A stretch of 64,000 nucleotides of DNA from Lachnospira rogosae (GTDB lineage Bacteria > Bacillota > Clostridia > Lachnospirales > Lachnospiraceae). The stretch is from positions 332,282-396,281 of the forward strand of contig NZ_JBBMER010000003.1 in NCBI RefSeq assembly GCF_040096455.1. The letters run 5' to 3'. Every line of letters begins with the position of its first letter. Position 1 is the stretch's first letter. Positions 53,637 through 62,058 of this stretch are shown here, in pieces. Below the pieces are notes generated by a model. The model was not told the origin of the DNA and made no database searches. It saw only the letters and a list, made by a program, of their open reading frames with translations. A program made the translations under genes and the position numbers.

Positions 53637-54278
53637 ATGCTTGATAAGGTAATTGAAAACAACAGGGTGTGTATCATCGGAGAAGTGGTATCAGAATTTA
53701 CATTTAGCCACGAGGTATTTGGAGAGGGCTTTTATATTGCAAATGTATCTGTCAACCGTCTCAGTGATATGGTGGATATAATTCCACTTATGATAAGTGA
53801 AAGACTTATTGATGTAACTAAAGACTACAGGGGAATGAAGATAGAGGTATCTGGACAGTTCCGTTCTTATAACAGACACGAAGGTGTTAAGAATAAGCTC
53901 GTTCTTTCAATATTTGTAAGAGAATTACGCTTTATAGAAGATGAAGATATTCCAGAGGAGCAGTCAAAGTCTAATCAGATATTCCTTGATGGCTATGTAT
54001 GTAAGCCACCTATATATAGAAAGACTCCATTAGGAAGAGAGATAGCTGATATTCTTGTAGCTGTCAACAGACCATATGGCAAGTCTGATTACATACCATG
54101 TATTGCGTGGGGAAGAAATGCAAGATTTGCAGGCGGACTTGAAGTAGGAAGCCACCTTCAGATATGTGGAAGAGTACAGTCAAGAGAATACACCAAAAAG
54201 GTTGATGAGGAGTCAGTTGAGAAGAGAGTAGCCTATGAGGTTTCTGTCAGCAAGATTGATTTAGTTGAAGAAGAATAA
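53637..54278 (+). CDS. SSB-like protein with two tandem OB folds
   Basis: A 213-residue protein. Residues 1-105 (NNRVCIIGEVVSEFTFSHEVFGEGFYIANVSVNR) and 110-213 (NQIFLDGYVCKPPIYRKTPLGREIADILVAVNR, YIPCIAWGRNARFAGGLEVGSHLQICGRVQSREY) each look like a single-stranded-DNA-binding OB fold. The second is closest to bacterial SSB. The acidic DDDIPF-type tail that recruits SSB partners is missing; it ends VDLVEEE-like. It could act in a specialised DNA-metabolism role rather than as the main SSB. GGGAG precedes the start. Confidence 0.82.
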   Translation: MLDKVIENNRVCIIGEVVSEFTFSHEVFGEGFYIANVSVNRLSDMVDIIPLMISERLIDVTKDYRGMKIEVSGQFRSYNRHEGVKNKLVLSIFVRELRFIEDEDIPEEQSKSNQIFLDGYVCKPPIYRKTPLGREIADILVAVNRPYGKSDYIPCIAWGRNARFAGGLEVGSHLQICGRVQSREYTKKVDEESVEKRVAYEVSVSKIDLVEEE

Positions 54279-54348
54279 AATATTGCGTAGTCACGAATAG
54301 TTTATGGCTATTTACACCTGACATCATATAAATAAGAATGTGTTGATA

Positions 54349-54377
54349 TTGACAATGAACTACGCAAGTGATATAGT
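54349..54377 (+). promoter_or_regulatory. Sigma-A promoter of the dapA-dapB operon
   Basis: A consensus TTGACA, 17 bases, TATAGT. Transcription should start near 54384, just before the lysine riboswitch. Confidence 0.88.
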
Positions 54378-54397
54378 CAAATTAACTTTTAATTCTA

Positions 54398-54576
54398 CAA
54401 AGTAGAGGTCGCACGATTCAAGAGTAACTGTACGGATGTCCCCAAGCATATGATGTGCAGCGAAAGGGGAAAGTGCCGAAGCATATAATTCAGGGAAGTT
54501 ATATGCTGGGCATAAGGTTAATAATCTTATGACTGTCATTATGGGCATTGATGCCTTATGATGGAGGGCTACGCGA
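54398..54576 (+). promoter_or_regulatory. Lysine riboswitch (L box)
   Basis: The conserved core elements occur in order: AGAGGTCGC at 54404, AAGAGTAA, GAAAGGGGA, GCCGAAGC, CTGGGC, CTGTCA and GGAGGGCTAC near 54563. This is the five-helix lysine aptamer. It stands 175 bases before dapA, the first step of lysine and diaminopimelate synthesis, with a promoter just upstream and an attenuator downstream. High lysine should cause early termination. Confidence 0.95.
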
Positions 54577-54617
54577 AGATTTATATAATGATATTTGTAT
54601 AATGAATTCTTACTTAG

Positions 54618-54649
54618 GCCGGTCTGTCATTAGATCGGTCTGTTTTATT
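54618..54649 (+). terminator. Attenuator terminator of the lysine riboswitch
   Basis: GCCGGTCT pairs with AGATCGGT (two wobbles), followed by a T-rich CTGTTTTATT. It lies between the aptamer and the dapA ribosome site. Confidence 0.75.
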
Positions 54650-54750
54650 GTAAAAGGGTTATTTAAACGTTGTACTCTATTAGACAATACAGGAATAGAA
54701 TTGAAATAATTAATATTAATACAACGGATAAGCGTTGGAATGGAGGAGTT

Positions 54751-55638
54751 ATGTCAATATTTACAGGTGCAGGTGTCGCTATTGTCACACCAATGAAAGC
54801 CAATGGAGAAATCAACTATGATAAGCTTGCAGAGCTTCTTGATTATCAGATTAATAATTCAACAGATGCGATTGTTATCTGTGGAACAACTGGTGAGTCT
54901 GCAACTATGACAGAAAAAGAGCATATCGAAGCTATAAGATTTACTGCTGATTATGTTAAAAAGAGAGTTCCTGTTGTTGCAGGAACAGGTTCTAACTGTA
55001 CTAAGACAGCTGTTGAACTTTCAAAGGAAGCACAGGCGGCAGGCGTTGACGGATGTCTTGTTGTAACACCTTACTATAATAAGGCTACACAGAAGGGACT
55101 TATAGAGCATTACACAGCAGTTGCCAGATCAATTGACCTTCCAATTATTATGTATAATGTACCAAGCAGAACAGGCTGCAACATTCAGCCAGAGACAGCA
55201 GTAAAGCTTGCCAGGGAAGTAGATAATATCGTAGCCATTAAGGCTGCAACAGGCAATCTTTCACAGGAATCTAAGACAATGATGTTAGCAGAAGGCTGTC
55301 TTGATATGTATTCAGGTGAAGACGGACTTATCGTACCGCTTATGTCTATTGGTGCTAAGGGTGTTATATCTGTATTATCAAATGTTGCACCAAAGCAGAC
55401 ACACGACATATGTGCTGAGTTCTTTGCCGGTAATATTGAAAAGAGCCGTCAGTTACAGTTTGAGGCACTTGAGCTTGTAGATGCTTTATTCAGTGAGGTT
55501 AATCCTATTCCAGTTAAGACAGCTCTTAATCTTATGGGTATGGAAGTAGGACCACTCAGAATGCCTCTTTGCGAAATGGAAGAAGCTAACCTTAATAAGT
55601 TAAAGACAGCACTTAAGAATTACGGACTTATAAAGTAG
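54751..55638 (+). CDS. dapA: 4-hydroxy-tetrahydrodipicolinate synthase
   Basis: A 295-residue TIM-barrel aldolase joining pyruvate and aspartate semialdehyde, the committed step to lysine, DAP and dipicolinate. The substrate motif GTTGESATM is near residue 45. Tyr and the Schiff-base lysine lie in IIMYNVPSRTG and IVAIKAATG. YSGEDGLIVPLMSIGAKGVISVLSN is typical. GGAGG before the ATG at 54751 sets the start; an in-frame TTG at 54670 is before the family start. It is controlled by the lysine riboswitch and is followed by dapB. Confidence 0.96.
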   Translation: MSIFTGAGVAIVTPMKANGEINYDKLAELLDYQINNSTDAIVICGTTGESATMTEKEHIEAIRFTADYVKKRVPVVAGTGSNCTKTAVELSKEAQAAGVDGCLVVTPYYNKATQKGLIEHYTAVARSIDLPIIMYNVPSRTGCNIQPETAVKLAREVDNIVAIKAATGNLSQESKTMMLAEGCLDMYSGEDGLIVPLMSIGAKGVISVLSNVAPKQTHDICAEFFAGNIEKSRQLQFEALELVDALFSEVNPIPVKTALNLMGMEVGPLRMPLCEMEEANLNKLKTALKNYGLIK

Positions 55639-55726
55639 TGTAAGAATCTATAATTTGGCAGATAAAAGAAGTGTGCGAACATAAATATTGAAATAATAAA
55701 GAAAATAATGTATGGAGGCTATGATA

Positions 55727-56488
55727 ATGACAAGAATTATTATGCATGGCTGTAATGGACATATGGGAAGAGTTATTACAGACCTTGTAAGCAAAGATGA
55801 TGAATGTAAGATAGTAGCAGGAATTGATCCATTTGACGATGGACATAATGATTATCCTGTATTTGCATCAGTTAATGACTGTGATGTAGAAGCAGATGTC
55901 ATAATTGACTTTGCAGCAGCAAAGGCAGAGGATGCACTTCTTGATTATTGTGAAAAGAAGCAGATTCCGGTTGTAGTATGTACAACAGGACTTACAGATG
56001 AGCAGATTGAACACGTAAGAAAGACAGCCTGCAAAGTTGCAGTGCTTAAGTCTGCTAATATGTCACTTGGCATTAATATGCTTATGAAGCTTTTACAGGA
56101 TGCAACTAAGATTCTTGCACCAGCAGGCTTCGATGTTGAGATAGTAGAAAGACATCATAACAAGAAGGTAGATGCTCCAAGTGGAACAGCACTTGCATTA
56201 GCAGATTCAATCAAGGAAGTTCTTGGTGATGATTATTACTATAAATATGACAGAAGTCAGGAAAGAGTAAAGAGAGATCCTAAAGAAATCGGTATCAGCG
56301 CAGTGCGTGGTGGAACAATAGTAGGAGTACATGATGTAATATTCGCTGGTGAAGATGAAGTTATTGAATTCACACACACAGCATATTCTAAGTCAGTATT
56401 TGCAAAGGGTGCTATAGAAGCAGCTAAGTTCCTTGCAGGTAAGAGTGCAGGAATGTATGATATGTCAGATGTTATAGCGGCAAGATAA
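55727..56488 (+). CDS. dapB: 4-hydroxy-tetrahydrodipicolinate reductase
   Basis: A 253-residue NAD(P)H-dependent reductase acting after DapA. The Rossmann motif is GCNGHMGRVI at residue 8. The catalytic region is VEIVERHHNKKVDAPSGTAL, and RGGTIVGVHDVIFAG is in the C-terminal domain. Three in-frame ATGs are close together; GGAGG at 55714 best serves 55727. It is cotranscribed with dapA, and the product also feeds spore dipicolinate synthesis. Confidence 0.96.
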   Translation: MTRIIMHGCNGHMGRVITDLVSKDDECKIVAGIDPFDDGHNDYPVFASVNDCDVEADVIIDFAAAKAEDALLDYCEKKQIPVVVCTTGLTDEQIEHVRKTACKVAVLKSANMSLGINMLMKLLQDATKILAPAGFDVEIVERHHNKKVDAPSGTALALADSIKEVLGDDYYYKYDRSQERVKRDPKEIGISAVRGGTIVGVHDVIFAGEDEVIEFTHTAYSKSVFAKGAIEAAKFLAGKSAGMYDMSDVIAAR

Positions 56489-56525
56489 TAAATGGGATAG
56501 CACGAAGAGAACAGATTAAATTATT

Positions 56526-56601
56526 AAAGGTGTGGATAATGTAACAACCGCAGTATTCAGGGCTAAAGCCTGAATTGTTAGTTACATTATCCACACCTTT
56601 T
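56526..56601 (+). terminator. Long-stem bidirectional terminator between dapB and GNAT genes
   Basis: A perfect 20-base-pair stem (arms AAAGGTGTGGATAATGTAAC and its complement) with an inner hairpin TTCAGG/CCTGAA in the loop. Weak T-tracts lie on both sides of the convergent gene ends. Confidence 0.85.
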
Positions 56602-56612
56602 GCTTGTAGGAC

Positions 56613-57542
56613 TTATTTTACGTTATAATACTTTAGTTCTTCCCTTACAACAAATCCGCTTGACTTATAAAGCCTGACAGCGGGCATATTACTGCCTGAA
56701 ACGTGAAGTATAAGAGGAATTATAGTATTATCGTGGCTGTTGTTTAAGCTGTCATTTTTCCAATCCTGAATAAGCTCTGTTAATAATAATCTGGCATAGC
56801 CACATCTGCGCATATCAGGGTCAGTCCATACATCGTGTATACATATATGTGTGTTAAAATGTTCAAATGATATTGATGATATAAGCTCATCAGAGGCACT
56901 TGATAAAAGCTGATATTCATCATCATATTTTAATAACTCAATAGTGTCCGGAAGGACAGTGGAAAAGTTATTAGTTATATGTTTAATTGAAAGTTCCATA
57001 AGATATTCGCTGCAGGCATATGCTATATTGATATTGCCGGAAATATTACAAGCAGGATTATGCTTGTGGCTGATAATGCTGTTCGCGGTTTTATCGTCAA
57101 TGGCGGTGATGTATTTTATGTTTCTGTCTGATATTAAAGCATTAACGGTGCACATAAGTGCATAAAACATTGCTGTGAAAATGTGCTGCTGCCTGTAGTC
57201 AGGGGCAGTCATAGCGGTAAATTCAATTACCATATCATCATATATACTCGGTTTAATAGTATCTGAATTATTGTGAGTGTCTATGTCATCGGAGTCATCA
57301 GTGTTGCAGTTAATAATAGGGTTTAAACACGAAATAAACCCGACAAGGCAGTGGGTATCCTTTGTAAAAGCCGCAAGTTGTATTAAGTCTTCAGCCTCAG
57401 GTTCATCACAGAATGGTTCATAATTGCATAATTCGGAAAGCTTTAAAACATCATCATAAGAGAAGACATTTTCTATAATAATATCTGTATTGGCGAATGA
57501 AGTAGTATTGGCGAATGAAGTAGTATTGGCGTGTGCGTTCAT
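56613..57542 (-). CDS. GNAT-family N-acetyltransferase
   Basis: A 309-residue protein with two halves. The C-terminal GNAT domain (residues 190-305) has DVWTDPDMRRCGYARLLLTELI, the acetyl-CoA loop, and ALVGSNMPAVRLYKSSGFVVREE-like ending. The first half resembles a degenerate second GNAT domain with APDYRQQHIFTAMFYALM. The N-terminus carries an in-frame tandem duplication (ANTTSF repeated). Substrate unknown. It faces dapB with the terminator between. Confidence 0.8.
   Translation of the reverse strand: MNAHANTTSFANTTSFANTDIIIENVFSYDDVLKLSELCNYEPFCDEPEAEDLIQLAAFTKDTHCLVGFISCLNPIINCNTDDSDDIDTHNNSDTIKPSIYDDMVIEFTAMTAPDYRQQHIFTAMFYALMCTVNALISDRNIKYITAIDDKTANSIISHKHNPACNISGNINIAYACSEYLMELSIKHITNNFSTVLPDTIELLKYDDEYQLLSSASDELISSISFEHFNTHICIHDVWTDPDMRRCGYARLLLTELIQDWKNDSLNNSHDNTIIPLILHVSGSNMPAVRLYKSSGFVVREELKYYNVK
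57487..57531 (-). repeat. 18-bp tandem repeat at the start of the GNAT gene
   Basis: Two exact copies of an 18-base unit, GTATTGGCGAATGAAGTA on the + strand, at 57487 and 57505, then half a third. The repeat encodes ANTTSF, so gain or loss of a unit keeps the frame. Confidence 0.9.
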
Positions 57543-57737
57543 ATATTAAATCCCCCTGATTTAAGTAAAATTGGTAATCTGTTGCAAATTTTATGTAAAA
57601 ATCATTGTAGCAAACTAAAAGATAATGTACAATAAGAGTTGATAATCATTTTTATACTACGGGTAGATAGAGAGTAATTGCTATATATATTAGTGATGAT
57701 TGGTAGCAATTACAGTAAATAATAGGAAGGTCATATT

Positions 57738-58613
57738 ATGAGTAAAGTAGCAATATTAACAGACAGCAATAGCGGTATTACACAGGCACAGTCTAAGGAT
57801 ATGGGTGTTACAGTTATACCTATGCCTTTTTTTATTGATGGAGTGGAATACCTTGAAGATATTAATCTTACACAGGAAGAATTCTATGAAAAGCTTAAAA
57901 ATGATGCAGATATATCTACATCACAGCCATCAATAGGAACATTACAGGACTATTTTGATGAATTGTTAAAGGACAATGATGAGGTTGTATTTATACCTAT
58001 GTCAAGCGGTCTTAGTGGTACCTGCCAGACAGCAACTATGGTTGCAGGTGATTATGATGGAAAGGTGCAGGTTGTTAATAACCAGCGTATATCAGTTACT
58101 ATGCGCCAGTCAGTTATGGATGCAAAGGCTCTGGCAGATAAGGGTAAGAATGCCGAGGAGATTAAGGATATACTTGAAGCTCACAAAATGGACTCAAGCA
58201 TATATATAACTCTTGAAACACTTAAGTATCTTAAGAAGGGTGGAAGAATAACACCTGCGGCGGCAGCTATTGGAACTATGTTAAAGCTCAATCCTGTATT
58301 ACAGATACAGGGTGAGAAGCTTGATGCATTTGCCAAGGCAAGAGGAAAGTCATCAGCCAAGAAGATTATGCTTAAGGCTATGAAGGATGACTGTGATAAC
58401 AGATTTAAAGATTATGCACAACAAGGAAAGCTTCATATGGAAGTTGCATATACTGGTAATGAAGAAGAAGCCAGGGAATGGGCTGAGGCTGTAAAAGAAG
58501 CATTTCCTCAGTATGATTTCCATATGGATCCATTGTCACTCAGTGTTGCGTGCCATATAGGATATGGTTCATTGGCAATAGCAGTGTCAGCTTATGTACC
58601 GGAGGCAGAATAA
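57738..58613 (+). CDS. DegV-family fatty-acid-binding protein
   Basis: A 291-residue DegV/FakB-like protein that binds a fatty acid for phosphorylation by a FakA-type kinase. The N-terminus VAILTDSNSGITQAQSKD and the STSQPSIGTLQDYFDELLK and MSSGLSGTCQTATMVA segments match the family. The ligand-pocket serine is in SSGLSGT. GGAAGG precedes the ATG. Its stop overlaps the start of pepF by one base, so both are cotranscribed. Confidence 0.92.
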   Translation: MSKVAILTDSNSGITQAQSKDMGVTVIPMPFFIDGVEYLEDINLTQEEFYEKLKNDADISTSQPSIGTLQDYFDELLKDNDEVVFIPMSSGLSGTCQTATMVAGDYDGKVQVVNNQRISVTMRQSVMDAKALADKGKNAEEIKDILEAHKMDSSIYITLETLKYLKKGGRITPAAAAIGTMLKLNPVLQIQGEKLDAFAKARGKSSAKKIMLKAMKDDCDNRFKDYAQQGKLHMEVAYTGNEEEAREWAEAVKEAFPQYDFHMDPLSLSVACHIGYGSLAIAVSAYVPEAE

Positions 58614-60400
58614 TGGCAGCACCTTTAAGAAGTGAGATTGATAATGAGTTCAAATGGGCAGTTAATGACATCTACTCATCAGATAATGCGTGGGAAGAAG
58701 ATTACCAGAAGCTTATTAAACAGGCAGGCGAGCCTTGTGAATATCAGTTTGTTTTAACTGAGTCGGCTGATAATCTTTATAATGTATTAAAGGAATTGAA
58801 TGATACTGATTATCTTGTTGAGAGATTATATGTATACGCATATATGAGATATTATGAGGATACAGCTAATTCGGTGTATCAGGATATGTCAGGCAGGGCA
58901 CAGACGGCAGCAGCTAAATGTGCTGAGAAGTACGCATTTGTTGAGCCTGCAATATTAAGTATGGATGAAAATGTTCTCTATGAATATTTAAAAGATGACA
59001 GGCTTAAGTTGTATAAGCATATGATTGACGATATGTTAAGCCAGAAAGAACATTCGCTGTCTGAGAAGGAAGAAGTTCTTCTTGCAAAAGCATCGCAGGT
59101 AATGTCTGTTCCTAATGAGATATTTTCTAAGTTTAACAATGCAGATGTCCATTTTGGCAGTATAATTGATGAATCTGGGAATAAGGTTGAGCTGACTAAT
59201 GGAACATATGTAAAATATATGCAGAGCCAGCAAAGAAGTGTAAGAAAAGAAGCCTTTGAGTGTCTTTATAAGGAATATAAGCAGTACATCAATACGCTTG
59301 CAGCCTGCTTTTATGGCAACGTAAAACAGGCAGTATTTAAGGCTGAAGCAAGAAAATATGAATCAACATTACATATGTATCTGTCTGATTCATTTATTCC
59401 TGTAGATGTATACAAGAATCTCATTAATACTGTAGATGACAATCTTAATCTTATGCACAGGTATGTTGATATAAGAAAGAAAGCTTTAGGGGTTGATGAG
59501 CTTCATTTTTATGATATATATGCTCCGATGGTAGCGGACTATGAGTGGAAGGTTACCTATGATGAAGCCAGACAGATGGTTCTTGAAGCTTTAGCACCTA
59601 TGGGCGAAGAGTATGTTGCTAAGGTTAAAGAAGGCTTTGAAACAGGCTGGGTTGATGTATATGAGAATAAAGGAAAGAGAACGGGAGCATTCTCATGGGG
59701 AGCATATGGAACTCACCCTTATGTATTCCTTAATTTCTCAGGAACATTAGATGATGTGTTTACAATTATTCACGAGATGGGTCACGCAATGCACACATAT
59801 TATTCTAATTCCAACCAGCCATATATATATGCCGGTTACAAGATATTCGTTGCAGAAGTTGCCTCAACCTGTAACGAAGCACTTCTTATGAATTATCTGT
59901 TGGAAAGCTGTAAGAATGATAAAGATAATAAGAGAAGAAAGTATCTTCTTAACCATTATTTTGAGCAGTTTAAGGGTACATTGTTCAGACAGACGATGTT
60001 TGCTGAATTCGAGATGACAGCCCATAAAATGGTCGAAGAAGGCAATGTCCTTACTGCTGATAACCTGTGTGATGTATACAGAAAGCTTAATGAAAAGTAT
60101 TTTGGAAGTGAGTGTGTTATTGATGATGAGATAGCATACGAGTGGGCGAGAATACCACATTTTTATACTCCATTTTATGTATACCAGTATGCAACAGGAT
60201 ATTCTGCTGCTATTGCGATAGCGGCTGGAATATTAAAGGGAGATAAAGCTGTTAAAGAGGGCTATAAAAAGTTCCTTTCAGGCGGCAGCAGTCTTCACCC
60301 TATTGACCTGCTTAAGCTATGCCGAATAGATATGGAAAAACGTGAAGTTGTACAGTCTGCATTAAATGTATTTAATGGACTGCTTGATGAGTGGGATTAA
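58613..60400 (+). CDS. pepF: Oligoendopeptidase F
   Basis: A 595-residue M3-family zinc metallopeptidase that cuts peptides of about 7-17 residues. The zinc motif HEMGHAMHTYY is near residue 387, with the third ligand Glu in VAEVASTCNEALL. The N-terminal helical part and the C-terminal YQYATGYSAAIAIA are typical. GGAGG lies inside degV's end. The overlap of one base (TAATG) means translational coupling. The enzyme is cytoplasmic since no signal peptide is present. Confidence 0.95.
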   Translation: MAAPLRSEIDNEFKWAVNDIYSSDNAWEEDYQKLIKQAGEPCEYQFVLTESADNLYNVLKELNDTDYLVERLYVYAYMRYYEDTANSVYQDMSGRAQTAAAKCAEKYAFVEPAILSMDENVLYEYLKDDRLKLYKHMIDDMLSQKEHSLSEKEEVLLAKASQVMSVPNEIFSKFNNADVHFGSIIDESGNKVELTNGTYVKYMQSQQRSVRKEAFECLYKEYKQYINTLAACFYGNVKQAVFKAEARKYESTLHMYLSDSFIPVDVYKNLINTVDDNLNLMHRYVDIRKKALGVDELHFYDIYAPMVADYEWKVTYDEARQMVLEALAPMGEEYVAKVKEGFETGWVDVYENKGKRTGAFSWGAYGTHPYVFLNFSGTLDDVFTIIHEMGHAMHTYYSNSNQPYIYAGYKIFVAEVASTCNEALLMNYLLESCKNDKDNKRRKYLLNHYFEQFKGTLFRQTMFAEFEMTAHKMVEEGNVLTADNLCDVYRKLNEKYFGSECVIDDEIAYEWARIPHFYTPFYVYQYATGYSAAIAIAAGILKGDKAVKEGYKKFLSGGSSLHPIDLLKLCRIDMEKREVVQSALNVFNGLLDEWD

Positions 60401-60463
60401 GCTGTTAATGCGTTTTGTCATATAACCTATGTTTTGTTATATAACACTAAAATAGTAAATAGT

Positions 60464-60498
60464 AAAAGAACCCTGCCGGTATAGCGGGGTTCTTTTTT
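60464..60498 (+). terminator. Bidirectional terminator after pepF
   Basis: AAGAACCC-GC and GC-GGGTTCTT arms followed by TTTTTT, between pepF and the convergent alcohol dehydrogenase. Confidence 0.9.
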
Positions 60499-60541
60499 AG
60501 AGGTGTAAAATATGATAAACAATAATTTAAGTAGTTGTCTG

Positions 60542-61690
60542 TTAAATAAGGCTCTTGTAAAGCTCTGTTATCTCTTCAACACTTGTTTCTCTTGGATTAC
60601 CAGGTCTGCATGCATCATCATAAGCTGACTGTGCAAGGAATGGAATATCTTCTTCCTTGACAATATCCTTTAAGTTAGCTGGGATACCTACGTCCTGTGA
60701 TAACTTTCTTACAGCATCTACAGCAGCTTTTCTGTATTCTTCCTGTGTCATATCATCTGTGCCTTTGACACCCATAGCTTTGGCAATGTCACGATATTTC
60801 TCACCGGTTGCTGGAGCATTGTATTCCATAACTGTTGGAAGGATAATAGCGTTAGCAACACCGTGTGGTGTATCATAGAGGGCACCAAGTGGGTGAGCCA
60901 TGGAATGGACAATACCAAGACCTACATTAGAGAAGCCCATACCTGCTATATACTGTCCAAGTGCCATACCTTCACGTCCCTCAGGTGTGTTCTCAACAGC
61001 ACCTCTAAGGCTCTTAGAAATGATTTCAATAGCTTTAAGATGGAACATATCAGATAATTCCCAGGCACCAGCAGTTATGTAACCTTCAATAGCGTGTGTT
61101 AAAGCATCCATACCAGTTGCGGCTGTAAGCCCCTTAGGCATACTAGACATCATATCAGGGTCAACAACAGCTACGACAGGGATATCGTGTGGGTCAACGC
61201 ATACCATTTTACGGTTCTTGCTTGTATCTGTGATAACGTAGTTGATAGTAACTTCTGCGGCTGTACCAGCAGTAGTTGGAACTGCAATAATAGGAACGGC
61301 AGGTTTCTTAGTAGGAGCAACACCTTCAAGGCTTATAACATCACTGAATTCAGGGTTGTTAATAATAATACCAATAGCCTTGGCTGTATCCATTGAAGAA
61401 CCACCGCCGATTGCGATAAGATAATCTGTACCAGCATCTTTAAATGCCTGTACACCTGTCTTAACATTCTCTACTGTTGGATTAGGCTTGATGTCTGAAT
61501 AAACCTCATAAGCCAGTCCGTTCTCGTCTAATACATCAAGAACTTTCTTAGTTACACCAAATTTGATAAGGTCAGGGTCAGAGCATACAAATGCTTTCTT
61601 AAATCCCCTTGAAATAGCCTCTGTAGCTATCTCCTTGATAGCTCCCTTTCCGTGGTAAGATGTACCGTTAAGAATAAATCTCTGTGCCAT
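60542..61690 (-). CDS. Iron-containing alcohol dehydrogenase
   Basis: A 382-residue group III dehydrogenase that reduces aldehydes with NAD(P)H in mixed-acid or propanediol fermentation. The cofactor loop is AIGGGSSMDTAK near residue 95. The iron ligands lie in GMDALTHAIEGYI, GIVHSMAHPLG and DTPHGVANAIILP. The in-frame ATG at 61708 overlaps the GGAGG site; 61690 gives normal length. Typical relatives are 1,3-propanediol dehydrogenase (DhaT), lactaldehyde reductase (FucO) and AdhB. Pectin sugars such as rhamnose and fucose yield lactaldehyde, so a FucO-like role is plausible but not shown. Confidence 0.92.
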   Translation of the reverse strand: MAQRFILNGTSYHGKGAIKEIATEAISRGFKKAFVCSDPDLIKFGVTKKVLDVLDENGLAYEVYSDIKPNPTVENVKTGVQAFKDAGTDYLIAIGGGSSMDTAKAIGIIINNPEFSDVISLEGVAPTKKPAVPIIAVPTTAGTAAEVTINYVITDTSKNRKMVCVDPHDIPVVAVVDPDMMSSMPKGLTAATGMDALTHAIEGYITAGAWELSDMFHLKAIEIISKSLRGAVENTPEGREGMALGQYIAGMGFSNVGLGIVHSMAHPLGALYDTPHGVANAIILPTVMEYNAPATGEKYRDIAKAMGVKGTDDMTQEEYRKAAVDAVRKLSQDVGIPANLKDIVKEEDIPFLAQSAYDDACRPGNPRETSVEEITELYKSLI

Positions 61691-62058
61691 AATAATATTT
61701 ACCTCCATTCACGTTGAATTTATGTTTATATTTTAACACTTTGTGAATAATATACAAGTAAAAAACTAAAAAATATTAAAATTAATGCAAAATGACGCAA
61801 CAAATGTGTGAATGTGTACACAAATGAGGGCACATAAACAGGGGATATATTAATAATATGTGTGTGAAAAGATATGTAAAATGGTATATTTTATTATTGA
61901 AATTATATTATTGAAAATACATTATCAGAACACTATAAAATATAGAAATGAAATTTGAAACAAAATTGAAAAGTAAATTTAAAAATAAAATTGAGGTATA
62001 GATATTATTAAATGAAAGGTATATCATATACACATTAAATACATAGGAATGGAGTAAA
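61691..62058. other. Divergent promoter region, AT-rich
   Basis: A 368-base gap between two divergent genes. It includes a palindrome TGTGTACACA at 61813-61822 and the amidase promoter. No coding sequence is seen. Confidence 0.5.
61911..61939 (+). promoter_or_regulatory. Probable sigma-A promoter of the amidase gene
   Basis: TTGAAA, 17 bases, TATAAA. Transcription would begin near 61946, leaving a leader of about 110 bases. Confidence 0.65.
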
